Of a stretch of 64,000 nucleotides of DNA, positions 10,834 through 20,535 are shown in pieces. The DNA comes from Rusavskia elegans (lineage: Eukaryota; Ascomycota; Lecanoromycetes; Teloschistales; Teloschistaceae). The position numbers and the translations under genes were made by a program. The first letter of the stretch is position 1, and the number at the start of each line of letters is the position of its first letter. The notes beneath the pieces are model-generated. The model searched no databases. It had not been told where the DNA came from and saw only the letters and a list, made by a program, of their open reading frames with translations. The stretch is taken from positions 1 through 64,000 of the forward strand of contig SAUG01000104.1 in assembly GCA_011316305.1 (NCBI GenBank), written 5' to 3'.

Positions 10834-11019
10834 ATGCCAGCCCTCCCCACCCCCCACCAAAGCATTCGTCGAGGCGAAATCACCGGAGGTACCAGCAGCA
10901 ACATTTCCATTGGCAAATTCGCCATCTACGCTGTCATTGCCATCATCGGCTTGGTCGCTCTGGGTGTGACCATTGCATTAGTCATAAAACAGCGCAAGAA
11001 GCGAGCGGGCAAGGCTTGA
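10834..11019 (+). CDS. Small single-pass membrane protein A
   Basis: A 61-residue protein with a Ser/Thr/Gly-rich N-terminus (residues 1-28), one membrane segment at about 29-51 (AIYAVIAIIGLVALGVTIAL) and a strongly basic tail (KQRKKRAGKA). By the positive-inside rule the tail should face the cytosol. There is no cleavable signal. It is the first of five consecutive small genes of the same build and strand (10.8-15.8 kb). The architecture recalls the yeast proteolipids Pmp1/Pmp2 that associate with the plasma-membrane H+-ATPase, but that is only a resemblance of layout. The gene is supported by the long CT/CA-rich leader, a good ATG context and the membrane segment. I do not recognise the family. 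Confidence 0.65.
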   Translation: MPALPTPHQSIRRGEITGGTSSNISIGKFAIYAVIAIIGLVALGVTIALVIKQRKKRAGKA

Positions 11020-11631
11020 GCAAAGCGCCCGGTGCGCCTGCTATTATGTCACGAGGATGTTTGGTGTAATTTAGTTACAAGAAGCACAGGATAGTCAGCC
11101 TACGATTCTGAGATTGCCTCAGCAGGCACTCAATATGTTGTATTGGTATTATATCATGGGTTCATGTCGATTTCAACTTTTTCCGCTCTCTACAACGTAG
11201 CCTCCCCCCCCTCTCTCCTTGAGCTTCTCGTGTGTTGTCTTTCTCCAAGATCTGAGCAGTCTAGACCTTGCTCCATAGCTAATGCCTTGTCATCCGCTTG
11301 TGGATGTTGACTTCCATTGTCTTTCGGACCTTTCGCTTTGTACACCAGCTTCCTTTGTCCAATACCAAGGACGCCGCCCTCATTATGTATGTCCTTTCGA
11401 CTCCCCGCCTGCCTCCCCTTCATCTCAGTTACCTCTTCCGAACTCATCATCATACCCGTTACAGCTGTGCTGGACATATCATCTTTACCTCAAAACTTCA
11501 ATTTCCCACATCAACCTCAGCTGTGCTGATTCAATTCTACAATTGATCCCAACCCTTGTAACCTTGAATACAAAATATACACATCTCACACACAGCACTT
11601 TCCATACCTCAAATCAGGTATTACAGATATA
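11020..11631. other. Intergenic region and leader of small membrane protein B
   Basis: From about 11195 to the ATG at 11632 the plus strand is pyrimidine- and CA-rich, a typical fungal leader. Frames in it encode only Ser/Pro/Leu-rich low-complexity peptides. Confidence 0.5.
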
Positions 11632-11835
11632 ATGGCACCAACACCCCTCTCCGCCTCCACCGCCTTCGAGCACCTCTCCCTCCTCGCCACCCGCGATGTC
11701 TCCACCAAAACGGTCATGAACCGTAAGGTCCTTGTTTTCGGAATCTTGGGTCTGCTCGGTGTTGCGATCTTCTTTGTTATTGTGGCGTGGATTTATAGAT
11801 TGTGCAAGGGGAAGAGGCCGGATAATGGACACTAG
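11632..11835 (+). CDS. Small single-pass membrane protein B
   Basis: A 67-residue protein of the same build as A, C and D: a Ser/Thr-rich N-terminus, one membrane segment at about residues 33-55 (VLVFGILGLLGVAIFFVIVA) and a short basic tail (RLCKGKRPDNGH). A segment LSLLATRD before the membrane span faintly recalls the LSxxRND motif shared by C and D. The gene has a CT/CA-rich leader and ATG at 11632. Function is unknown. Confidence 0.65.
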   Translation: MAPTPLSASTAFEHLSLLATRDVSTKTVMNRKVLVFGILGLLGVAIFFVIVAWIYRLCKGKRPDNGH

Positions 11836-12531
11836 GTTAGGAATGGGTGAAGGGGAATGGTTGTGGTAATGGATTTGATTATTGAGGATATATGCGTTTT
11901 TTGTGGAGTGTCTTCATTCGCTATGCTGAAATGCGTCTGGATACGGAAGCTTAGGAGTCACATATGTTATATTATTTTTTCGCTGGTTGGGAAATATGGT
12001 GTTGGGTGGGGGTTGTTACTTGGTGTACTTTGATCACTTAGGGGTTCTATAATGCATTGGTGATTTATCTTTCTACACGCTGTCTAGGACTGATATATGC
12101 AAAGTTCAAGATCTCCATCTCAGCAACCTTACTCGGCGCATATCCAAAACGCAGCAATGCGCGTAAGCCATGAGTGACGAAGAGGATGGAAAGTTGCTTT
12201 ATCCAGTCTTTGTCTTGTCCGCCTCCACATAATCTCATTACCCTTCATCTCAAACTTCCATTATTCCGCAACACAATATTCTCCAACCGTACCACCCTCC
12301 CCCAAGCCCTTTCCACTTCTCTTTGTCCATCTACAAAACCCCATCCCTTCTTCCCCCTTCACCTCCTTCCTTCATCCCTCAGCAATATTCTCTTCCCATT
12401 TCTCTAAAGATAAATCCATACATACATTGCAGGTCAATATACACATTCCCTATCCAAAAATCCCCACCATACATTATACATCCACAAACCCCCCTCCCAC
12501 TCAACCCCAAAAATTTCAATTACTCAACACA
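11836..12531. other. Intergenic region and G-poor leader of small membrane protein C
   Basis: The first part is the 3' flank of B. From about 12225 to 12531 the plus strand is almost free of G and rich in C, A and T, and it contains the 18-base element shared with gene D (12421-12438). The open frames here are low-complexity. Confidence 0.55.
12421..12438 (+). promoter_or_regulatory. Shared leader element, copy 1
   Basis: The 18 bases CATACATTGCAGGTCAAT occur here and again, identically, at 13322-13339 in the leader of the next paralogue. The core TTGCAG/GT looks like a 3' splice acceptor, so it may mark the end of a leader intron. It lies 93 bases before the ATG of gene C. Confidence 0.6.
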
Positions 12532-12741
12532 ATGAATTCAAACAAAATCATGCCCACCACAACATTCACCCCCTCTCCAACCGACACTTCCTTAAACACC
12601 CAGCTCTCCGCCATCAGAAACGACAAGCGCATCCTTATTTTTATTGTCCTTGGTTTGGGCGGGACGTTGGTGTTTGTTGTGGGAGCTTTTCTTTGGCATC
12701 GGCATCGGAAGCATAAGAGGGCTAGGGGGGAGTTGGCGTAG
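12532..12741 (+). CDS. Small single-pass membrane protein C (paralogue of D)
   Basis: A 69-residue protein: Thr/Ser/Pro-rich N-terminus, the motif QLSAIRND (residues 24-31), one membrane segment at about 34-55 and a His/Arg/Lys-rich tail (HRHRKHKRARGELA). The motif QLSxxRND, the spacing to the membrane span and the glycine pattern inside it match gene D downstream. The leader shares an 18-base element with D. Together these show a tandem duplication. The stop is followed at once by a T run and very G-rich DNA. The ATG at 12532 is chosen because the frame upstream has no other ATG. Function is unknown. Confidence 0.7.
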   Translation: MNSNKIMPTTTFTPSPTDTSLNTQLSAIRNDKRILIFIVLGLGGTLVFVVGAFLWHRHRKHKRARGELA

Positions 12742-12756
12742 GATTTTTTTTTTGTT

Positions 12757-12794
12757 GGGGGGGAAGGGGGGGAGTGGTTTGGGGGTTTGGGGGG
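12757..12794 (+). other. G-quadruplex motif in the 3' flank of gene C
   Basis: Four G runs (7, 7, 5 and 6 long, at 12757, 12766, 12781 and 12789) are separated by loops of 2, 8 and 3 bases. They start 15 bases after the stop of gene C, on the coding strand, so the motif would be in the mRNA tail. Confidence 0.7.
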
Positions 12795-13321
12795 TGGAGT
12801 TGGTATTGGTGTTTTGGGCTGCCGTAGAGGTGTGGAGTTTTTGGGTTTCCCGAAAAATGTGTGCAGCTTTGCTGTTTTGTGACGGTGTGTTTCTTCTGGT
12901 GTCTTTCGGTTTTAAGTGGAGGTTACAAATTTCGTTGGAGCCGGATGGTAATATGTGTCGAGCAGAGGCTTGGTAGAGTCATAATAGAAGTCCAACTACC
13001 CACTGCTGAGAAGGAAAGGCATAATGTGACCGGTATAGGAGGTTGCTAGTTATGAAAAGGCTTTCACGTATCAAACCGTGATTCTGCTTCTCTATCCCCT
13101 GTTTTTCTTTAACGTTGTTGTTCATATATCTGGGACATTTCTCTTAAACGCCCCTTTACAACTTTTAGCTTTATTTTGTTCCTCGCCTAAGACCCCTTCT
13201 TCCTCTTCGTCCTTCACCTGCTCGTTCCGTCTATTCTTCTTTTTTCGGCAATCCCTATTCCTTTTCTGCCTAAAATGATATACTATTTATATTCGTTTCC
13301 ATCCCCATTTATATTCTGTTC

Positions 13322-13339
13322 CATACATTGCAGGTCAAT
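13322..13339 (+). promoter_or_regulatory. Shared leader element, copy 2
   Basis: Identical over 18 bases to 12421-12438. It lies 150 bases before the ATG of gene D and again contains TTGCAG/GT, a plausible leader-intron acceptor. Confidence 0.6.
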
Positions 13340-13489
13340 CATACCCCTGTTACGCATCCATCCCCCCTGCCATTATACCCATCAATACCTATCAACACTA
13401 ATACTCACCCGTCCCACATCTCCCTTTTCCCATCACCACCCACACAACCAACCCCAACGCAGTCCTACCCTATCAAGTCAAATCAAACG

Positions 13490-13813
13490 ATGGCACCAAA
13501 ATTCAGCAGCGGCGCCTCCAGCTCCGGCTCCATCACAGCCGCGCAGCTTTCCGGCAACAGAAACGATCAAAAATGGATCTGGGGTATTGTTTTTGGCGTA
13601 GGAGGGTTAGTGCTGTTGGTTTTCGTGGGGGTGGTTATGAATTTTGTGAGGAAGAGGAGAGGGGGGAAAGGGTGTGGCGTAAATTTCTCTCTCGAACATT
13701 TGCGGATGAAGGGAGAAGGAGATAGAAGGGGTAGACGGCAACGCTTGATGCGTTCTTGTTCGTTGGAGTCGTTGGAATATGGAAGTACGAGAACACACTT
13801 CTTGTTGCGGTAG
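13490..13813 (+). CDS. Small single-pass membrane protein D with an apparent frameshifted tail
   Basis: The frame codes for 107 residues: Ser/Gly-rich N-terminus, the motif QLSGNRND (19-26), one membrane segment at about 29-53 and a basic stretch NFVRKRRGGKG. It is the paralogue of C. In C the basic tail ends in ELA and a stop. In D the matching DNA (13671-13682) reads Gly-Val-Ala-stop in the +1 frame, while the actual frame continues for some 46 residues rich in Arg, Ser and Leu. A run of six G at 13661-13666 is the likely site of a one-base gain. Either D carries a novel tail or the base is an assembly error and the protein is about 63 residues. Confidence 0.6.
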   Translation: MAPKFSSGASSSGSITAAQLSGNRNDQKWIWGIVFGVGGLVLLVFVGVVMNFVRKRRGGKGCGVNFSLEHLRMKGEGDRRGRRQRLMRSCSLESLEYGSTRTHFLLR

Positions 13814-15446
13814 ATTTGGTGGAATGTATGTCTGGTTTTGGGTATGGAAACCTTTTGCCGTTTCCTTTTGGTGTGAAAGTATCTGGTATTTTCCGCTTCT
13901 GTTGTGATTTTCCCTGTTGTAGTTCCTGACGAGTTGTAGAGGTTGTTTGATGCTCATATCAAGCAGATTATATCCGACCTAGTTATTCTCGGTAATTGGG
14001 TGCGTTTCTGAGGAAGGAAAAGGTCGCCCATATTAGTGTGATGGAATGCGTGCGAGGGGATACGCTTGCCTACAAAAATAGGGATCCTAAACAAGTCATC
14101 TCCATGGAAAACTTACAGAGGAAAGTTTGCACTACTTCCACCACGGTCGCTGCACGATAAATGTTTACCAGCGATTTATATCAAATAACGGAAGAAAGTT
14201 TATGTCCCTAGAAACATAGCTACCTCGGTGATCCCACGACGACGAGTTGGAAAGCGAGGTAGCCGCGACCGCAGAAGCAACCCTCAGCCAATACTACCCC
14301 GATAGTGGGCGGAATCATTCATATGAATTCTGCACCTCCGGCCGTAGTCTGAAGCTGACGGCCGAAAGCTGGCTTCTGGGCATGAGATGGCTATATCTTG
14401 CCTCTCTCTTCTCGTCATCTCGTTGTCTTAAGTATGAAGCTCTTGCGATGCGGCTGATTGTGATGTTTGCTGGACCGGACCGAAGATCCCGATCACTATC
14501 CTGAATATATTGATACTACTCGTCCGGCACCGAGGGTTGTCTGGCTTATTGAATAGGATAAAGGCTGAACGATCCGAAAGAGATAAATGTCAATCCGAAT
14601 ACATTCGGATATCATCGCTGAAATCTCCTGCTGCGAGCTCCATGTTATTGAGAATTGACCGTTTTGTGGTCTTAAGATGGTATGCGGCTCCATAAGAGAC
14701 CCTCGGGGGTTACGTGTCCTTCAGCATCATCAGACGGCAGATATGCTTTCCTTGTTGTCGCTCTACTGCCCCATTGAAGACCAAGATTGTATTGTTACAA
14801 AACGGGCAGGAGTGTATGTAAAAGCTCCAAAACTACGAGACATCTTTACTATATCTCCAACCTGAACAGCAAAATGCAGTTCGTCGACGAGAAACAATTG
14901 GATATTCACTTACCTGGCACGCTATATGCAAGGAGAAGAAAAGCATCGTAAAGAACGGCATTCATTAAATATTGGGAAGAGGGGGTTGCGATTTGGGGTT
15001 GAAGACTTGTAGCAGATAATTAGCGCATATGAATTTGAATGAGAGAAGATCCGTATCCTCCATCGTACTAACCTTCATTGGGCATGTTCCTGGAATTCAA
15101 TCTTTCGTAACATGACAAGGAACAATGGCATTGTTTTCCTCTCGCGAGTCTACCAATGAATGATAGTTTCTTTATTCACATGTCTTGACACAACAAACCT
15201 ATTGTAACATTCCCCTAAGTAGTCTCTCTTAGCTGTTACTTCACCTTCCAACGCTGCTCTCGTTACCACCACAGCTCTGGTACCATCAGCGAACTTCATT
15301 GCCACCGTACATACGTATATACTCACTATCCGCACGAAATTTACCGAGGAACCCCAGCTTTCACAAACGCTCGAAAGAATAATCGTATACCTATTCAAAC
15401 CTCACCAGCCCTATTACTCTATATATTAAACCAGGAAGAGGACATC
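13814..15446. other. Gene-poor gap between D and E
   Basis: No convincing gene is seen in 1.6 kb. Short frames on either strand lack domains, signal peptides or good ATG contexts. There is an 18-base near-palindrome at 14593-14610 (ATCCGAAT, AC, ATTCGGAT). From about 15180 the plus strand becomes the leader of gene E. Confidence 0.5.
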
Positions 15447-15803
15447 ATGACGCTTCAACCCGACTACATCTTCGGCATCGTCGGCGGCGCCATCTTCGCC
15501 TTCATCCTCCTCTGCGGCGCCATCGGCGCCTTTCAGCGCTATCTCCAAAACCGCCGTCTCGAACGCGATCTCGAAGCCAATCAGTCTTTGTCAGAGGCGG
15601 AGGCCAGACGAATCATGGCGATAAGGGGAGCGGCTCCAACGATGCCGGAGATGGTGCATGTGAGAGGCGATGGGCGGAGGGGACGGGGCGGGGTGAATGG
15701 AGAGTTTGTTGAGATTGATTTGGGGAATGCGGATAGGACGAGGAGTCTTTTTGAGAGGGCGAAGAGTAGGGTTCGGGGTGCGCAGCAGGGGAGGTTGTCT
15801 TGA
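15447..15803 (+). CDS. Small single-pass membrane protein E with long cytosolic tail
   Basis: A 118-residue protein with a very short N-terminus, one membrane segment at about residues 7-29 (Gly/Ala/Ile/Phe-rich) and a longer charged tail. The tail begins FQRYLQNRRLERDLEAN, likely helical, and later contains MPEMVHVRGDGRRGRGG and FVEIDLGNADRTRSLFERA. It differs from A-D by its short N-terminus and longer tail but is on the same strand, fifth in the row, with the same type of leader. Tail-in topology is inferred from the basic residues after the span. The family is not recognised. Confidence 0.65.
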   Translation: MTLQPDYIFGIVGGAIFAFILLCGAIGAFQRYLQNRRLERDLEANQSLSEAEARRIMAIRGAAPTMPEMVHVRGDGRRGRGGVNGEFVEIDLGNADRTRSLFERAKSRVRGAQQGRLS

Positions 15804-18521
15804 GGTGTTGGGACGGCGGTGGAGTAAACAAAATCGATTGTTTCCGAGGAGCCTGCCGAACGCCCTTAACGTGGAAAAGGCCTTACTGCTATCTTAGATG
15901 CTATGATCTTGCAGGTCTATGAACCTGTTCAATGTATATGCTTTCAGGCTGTGGCTTGACTTGAATGGATCGCATTCCCATCAAATTCTTCCCATTCGCT
16001 GTGATCTCGTTTCCCCTTTGACTTTGGCTCAAAATGAAAGGCTATTGATGCTGGGTTCTTGATGCCCGCGCTTATTCGGCTGCTGAAGAGCGCTGGTGAC
16101 AGTATATGACGACTGACAGGTTTGGAAATAAACTCCGTAGTAGGCTGGGCTGGCACGGAATGATACCTTCTCCTACGGGAATAGAAACTGACCTGTTAGC
16201 AAAGGGTTGAAAACATAGCAAGCTCTGGACCATGATATATACCTCCTGTGGAGCATGGCTAGGTTAGTAGAATTAGTGCTGGTCTGTAGTAGACGGTTGA
16301 ATTTCGGCCATAGTGGACCATCATTGTGATAAGCGAGGCAACTCCGTGATGGGTGCAAGTGCTACAATCAGCTTTGTACTCCGCTGGTCCTTACATGGCT
16401 AGTCCATAGTACTCTTCTGTTTGTGTGTCGTGTCCCAAGTGCGCTTTCTGCTGCTCTACTGTTGTAGAGAAGCACGTCGTTTGTAGCTTTGTTCTTTGAC
16501 GATTCGATAGGCTAACAATTTTCTGTTTGCTTCGTGAGACTCCGCTTTGGAGCAATTAGCATCTTCGACCGACCAAGCTTACTGCGAGAAAGCGAAAGCC
16601 AGCTGAATAACGTCTTGCAAAGAGTTAATCTGGCACCCTCAATCAATCGAGTTTCAGCCACTTAGACAGGGTAGGGCCGGTACCATCGATCTTTGGTTTG
16701 GCTTATGCGAGCTGTGTCTGCGTGAGATTGTAGCTGGTCCAGAAGGGCGATGTATGAGCCCGCAGGCTGAGTTTCGTGGGGTCCAAAGTAAAAACAATTC
16801 TATTTTTAATTCCAGCATACGACATATATTCAACACCTCTGCCAGATATCGACAGACAAATGTCCGGTATCGAATTCGGTGCATGAGTTGCTGGCATACT
16901 CTGTGCTGTCCGCATTATACCCGAAACTCCTAAGGCTTGGAGACGCGTATTCGCTGGCCGCGAGGTGAGCATCGGCCGCTCTTCTTACTGTTGCTTGAGT
17001 GCTGAGTCTGATCGATAAAGATGACATCCGAAGGCCAGAATGGAGTCGTCGTCCGCAAGCTGTTTCGAAAGCGGAAAGACATAGTGAATCCACGGGCGGG
17101 TTCTCACACGCATCTGGACCGTGAAATTGTGATCCGCCGGTCCGACGATCAGCGTATCATAGTGTCAGAAAGTCTGCAGACGATAAGGAAATTGCACAAC
17201 AATCAGACAACGATAATCAGACAACGATGCAGCCAAGCACGGCCCCAGCTACTGTCCAACAACTCGGAGAACACAACTCGCGCATACGAAGTCGGCTCTT
17301 ATGCTTTACGCGATGTTGTTACCTTAGGATATCGGCAAGCTAACATTGGGAGGACGACATGGCAATGTTGCATTGTCATCAGCTCATACTTTACATATTT
17401 ATTTGGAATGTCAATAAGGGAGAATCGTGCGGTAAGAGCTAACTTGTAGTCTCAACTTGATATGGGACTACCGATGAAGCCGACCGGTTGAGCATTTCAG
17501 CCTTTACTCTACCGGCTTATGGTCTCCTGACTGCCGGAATGTCACCCCGGTTGTGTATTACGCATACCGAGTTGAATTTAGGCCCTCACTCTAGTTCTCG
17601 ATTCCTGAAGCCTTGATGTCCATGCTGGCCATTCAAACTTAGCGGCTGATGATCCTGAAGTTAGTGTAAGGGACCAGTAGAGAGCGTCCGATGGAATCGG
17701 CCTTGAGTGTTGATAAATTTATGCTTGCTGAAAATGGGGTATACTCGTGACAGCTGGACTAGCTAGGAGATGGACAGTGATAGTCTTGGTTTTGGCCTTG
17801 AATCGACCAGATTACATGGCATGGTCATGAAATTTCCCTAATGGTCCACTCTCAAAAAGCACATATGAGACGTGAAAAAGGTTGGTTTTGATGTGCCTTA
17901 CCTACGGCACCCTCCTGAATCTGGTTCAGGAGCCGGGTACGGTTGAAAAGGAGGTGAGGCATAGGCATGCATGCGTATCGATGATTTCAGCAAGCTGTTT
18001 ATTTGCAGCCGCAGGGGTACAGGTTTTCGAGGACTTGCGTGATTTGGTATTAGCACCGATATACCATTCCATTGCGGCTGAAGAGATAGGGGCGACCTCT
18101 TGGCACTGACGGGGAGCTAATCTTTTTTGGGTTTAAACACTTATGTGACTTGTCTTGGCATATCGTCATCACCATTGGATCTCGATCTCTACGAGTACCT
18201 ATCAAGCCTATGCCATGCCCGTGGATGTGCATCTTCGCACCTGGGGTGCTTTCGGAAGCAAACTTTCAATTGATGGCCGTAGACACTAACGAGCTTTTCG
18301 ATAGGATTCTGGTCGGATACGACGTGGCTATCTTGACTCTAGCAATACGACCACACTAAGCATCAACACTGTTGCGTATAATATTCTATTGGCCGAGTTT
18401 GACTTCTCTACTTGCCAATTGGTGGTATTCGCTTGCCTCATCTCTCATTCTTGAGCATCTCTGATCGGCTCAAAGGCTTGCTACAGTGCTCCTACTATTA
18501 ATACTGCAATACCTATTCATT
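15804..18521. other. Gene-poor 2.7-kb gap
   Basis: No gene can be supported. The longest frame (17021-17449, 142 codons, plus) has no recognisable domain and composition unlike the genes around it. A 14-base direct repeat (AATCAGACAACGAT) occurs twice in a row near 17203-17230. The last part is the promoter of the ankyrin gene. Confidence 0.5.
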
Positions 18522-20102
18522 ATGCAGGTGCTCGATCTTCCATTGCCGGCATTGGAATGTGTCATCGAGCACATGGTCGTTACCGTTGGCTTGTACAAAG
18601 CTGTCAGGCTCCGACACGTCTGCAGTAAGTTTCAAAGCATTTCCTCCGCCCTTTTCCTGCTAACGATGGTTGTAGAAGCCTTCGATGCTGAGATCCAGCG
18701 GGCAATTTTCACAACAAACCTTTTCAACTTCAACAGACGTTTTCACGTTAGAAACATGACGCCTGAATATCTACGGTTATGGCTTATGGCGAAGATCGCC
18801 AGACCAGCTCCAAATGACCGGGACGCCGTTAGCTCCGCCCTCACTAGGGACACGAAGCTTTTGCTCGCCGATATCCCCACCCCTGGCCATGAGGAGCGGC
18901 GTCTAGCCTATGTTGGAAGTTTGTGCGATGCCATAGCGCACAACTTCGCACATGAATTCTCTAGCCTCTTTGATACAATGTCTCAAACGGACAACAGCTC
19001 CTCAGTCGCAGGAGACGACTTGCTCTCTGCCGCCGCTGCTGTGGGAGACTTGAACAAAGTACGATGTCTGCTCCTAGAAGAGTCACGATCCTACAACCGA
19101 AGCAGAATCTATGGGCATGCCTCTGCAAATGCTGCGAGAAATGGCGATAAAGAAATGCTCACTTCAATAATCGAGACTAGCACGGAACCCAGGGACAGAC
19201 TAGGTCTCAAAAGTTCCATATGTATGGCGCTCGTTGCTGCATGCCGTGCCGGGCAACAGGACATTGTGGAGTATCTGTTAACGCTTCCGTCACAGATCTA
19301 CTTTTTGGACCATGATTTCGATGACGGCTTTGAGGCTGGTGCGTCTAACGGTCATACCGACATTCTGAGATTATTATTGCCCCGTCTCAGCACGACAAGC
19401 CGGAATGTCGTTCTTTCTCGCTCATTGCGCCAAGCATCTGCCTCTGGGCATACTCTTACTGTCCAGTACTTGTTAGATTCTGGTTCTAACCTGAATTCAT
19501 GCCAACCTTCAGGTGGTGCATTGCATCTAGCTGCACGCTCCGGCTTCAGTCAGGTTGTACGGGTGTTATTAGACCGTGGTGCGGAGCCCAGCTCCTGGTC
19601 GCGCTATGGTCAACCACTCTTCTTCGCAGCCAAAAATGGGCACACGGAGGTGGTCCAGATTTTACTGGAGCATGGGGCTGACGTTAACGCCAAGGGACAC
19701 AATCACAGCGTCCTTGCCCGGGCAGCAAGGAACGGCGAGTTAACAATGGTCAAATTTCTTCTCGATAATGGTGTTGACCTCATGGCGCGGGGTAACGGGG
19801 ATCGTGCACTTGAAGAAGCTGCAAAATGGGACCACGAGGACGTTATCAGACATCTAGTCGGGTTGGGCATCAACGTCAACGGGGGTGGGGGTCATCGAGA
19901 ACCCCCTATTCTTCGAGCGATGGTGTACGGTCAGCAGCATATTGTCAAGCTTCTGGTGGAGCTCGGGGCTAAGGAGCAAGATCCATCTGAGACCCGGTAT
20001 GCGGCCAAGTTCAAAAGCGGCAGTCTTCCGATCAAAGGCATCGCCATGTCTTGCAGCCAATGGGGCATACCAGAGCCAGAATCACTTACCCCTATGGTCT
20101 AG
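18522..20102 (+). CDS. Ankyrin-repeat protein with F-box-like N-terminus
   Basis: A 526-residue intron-free gene; ATG 18522 is the first in frame. The N-terminus (MQVLDLPLPALECVIEHM to LRHVCSKF) resembles the F-box-like segment often found in front of fungal ankyrin arrays; this is an inference. From about residue 165 to 500 there are about ten ankyrin repeats. The first are degenerate. The later ones are canonical: GALHLAARSGFSQVVRVLL, FFAAKNGHTEVVQILLEHG, VLARAARNGELTMVKFLL. Ankyrin repeats mediate protein binding, so with an F-box it could be a substrate adaptor of an SCF ubiquitin ligase. It stands alone, with gaps of 2.7 kb before it and 0.4 kb after it. Such genes are highly expanded and variable in this fungal group. 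Confidence 0.82.
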   Translation: MQVLDLPLPALECVIEHMVVTVGLYKAVRLRHVCSKFQSISSALFLLTMVVEAFDAEIQRAIFTTNLFNFNRRFHVRNMTPEYLRLWLMAKIARPAPNDRDAVSSALTRDTKLLLADIPTPGHEERRLAYVGSLCDAIAHNFAHEFSSLFDTMSQTDNSSSVAGDDLLSAAAAVGDLNKVRCLLLEESRSYNRSRIYGHASANAARNGDKEMLTSIIETSTEPRDRLGLKSSICMALVAACRAGQQDIVEYLLTLPSQIYFLDHDFDDGFEAGASNGHTDILRLLLPRLSTTSRNVVLSRSLRQASASGHTLTVQYLLDSGSNLNSCQPSGGALHLAARSGFSQVVRVLLDRGAEPSSWSRYGQPLFFAAKNGHTEVVQILLEHGADVNAKGHNHSVLARAARNGELTMVKFLLDNGVDLMARGNGDRALEEAAKWDHEDVIRHLVGLGINVNGGGGHREPPILRAMVYGQQHIVKLLVELGAKEQDPSETRYAAKFKSGSLPIKGIAMSCSQWGIPEPESLTPMV

Positions 20103-20535
20103 GGGGTATTGTCAGGGACCGGAATGCTATCGAGTGGGGATTGAGATTTCGTCCACCTGATCAGATGTATTGATACTTCAGAGGCTAGTGAATGCATGAT
20201 TTCTACTGGCTCGATCAGCACAAGAGTATCCGTGGGTCATTTTGCTCGATGGAAATGTTGATGACATGGATCGCTGATTTGTTTAAGGTTTTTTTTTGCT
20301 GCTCCGCTGCCGGGATCTTGATGGTCGGTGCTGCCTACACAATACAACACGCATACTCGAGGCGGTCAATATGATTAAAGCTGTCTTACCGGTACGCTTC
20401 TTGAAATCATGCCGAAAGTCCATCATATTAATACCGCTATATCAGAAAGTCAAGAATAATGCCGCCTCGGCCCGCAAGTCTCAGCGCAGAAGAGCCCATG
20501 AAGAGGTTTCCTATGATTCAACATTCGCTCCCTTC
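20103..20535. other. Convergent intergenic region
   Basis: This is the 3' flank between the ankyrin gene and the minus-strand secreted protein. It has a T-rich run near 20288-20297. Nothing else is seen. Confidence 0.5.

Larger units (their letters stand above)
12742..13489. other. G-rich 3' flank of C and CT-rich leader of D
   Basis: The left part (12742-12870) is strongly G/T-rich on the plus strand with a G-quadruplex motif. The right part (about 13080-13489) is CT/CA-rich and carries the second copy of the shared leader element. The frames here are compositional and show no domain. Confidence 0.55.

Noticed and set aside
17021..17449. 142-codon plus-strand frame in the 2.7-kb gap
   Set aside because: No domain, signal or leader; residues look random (Arg/Ile/Asn/Thr-rich).
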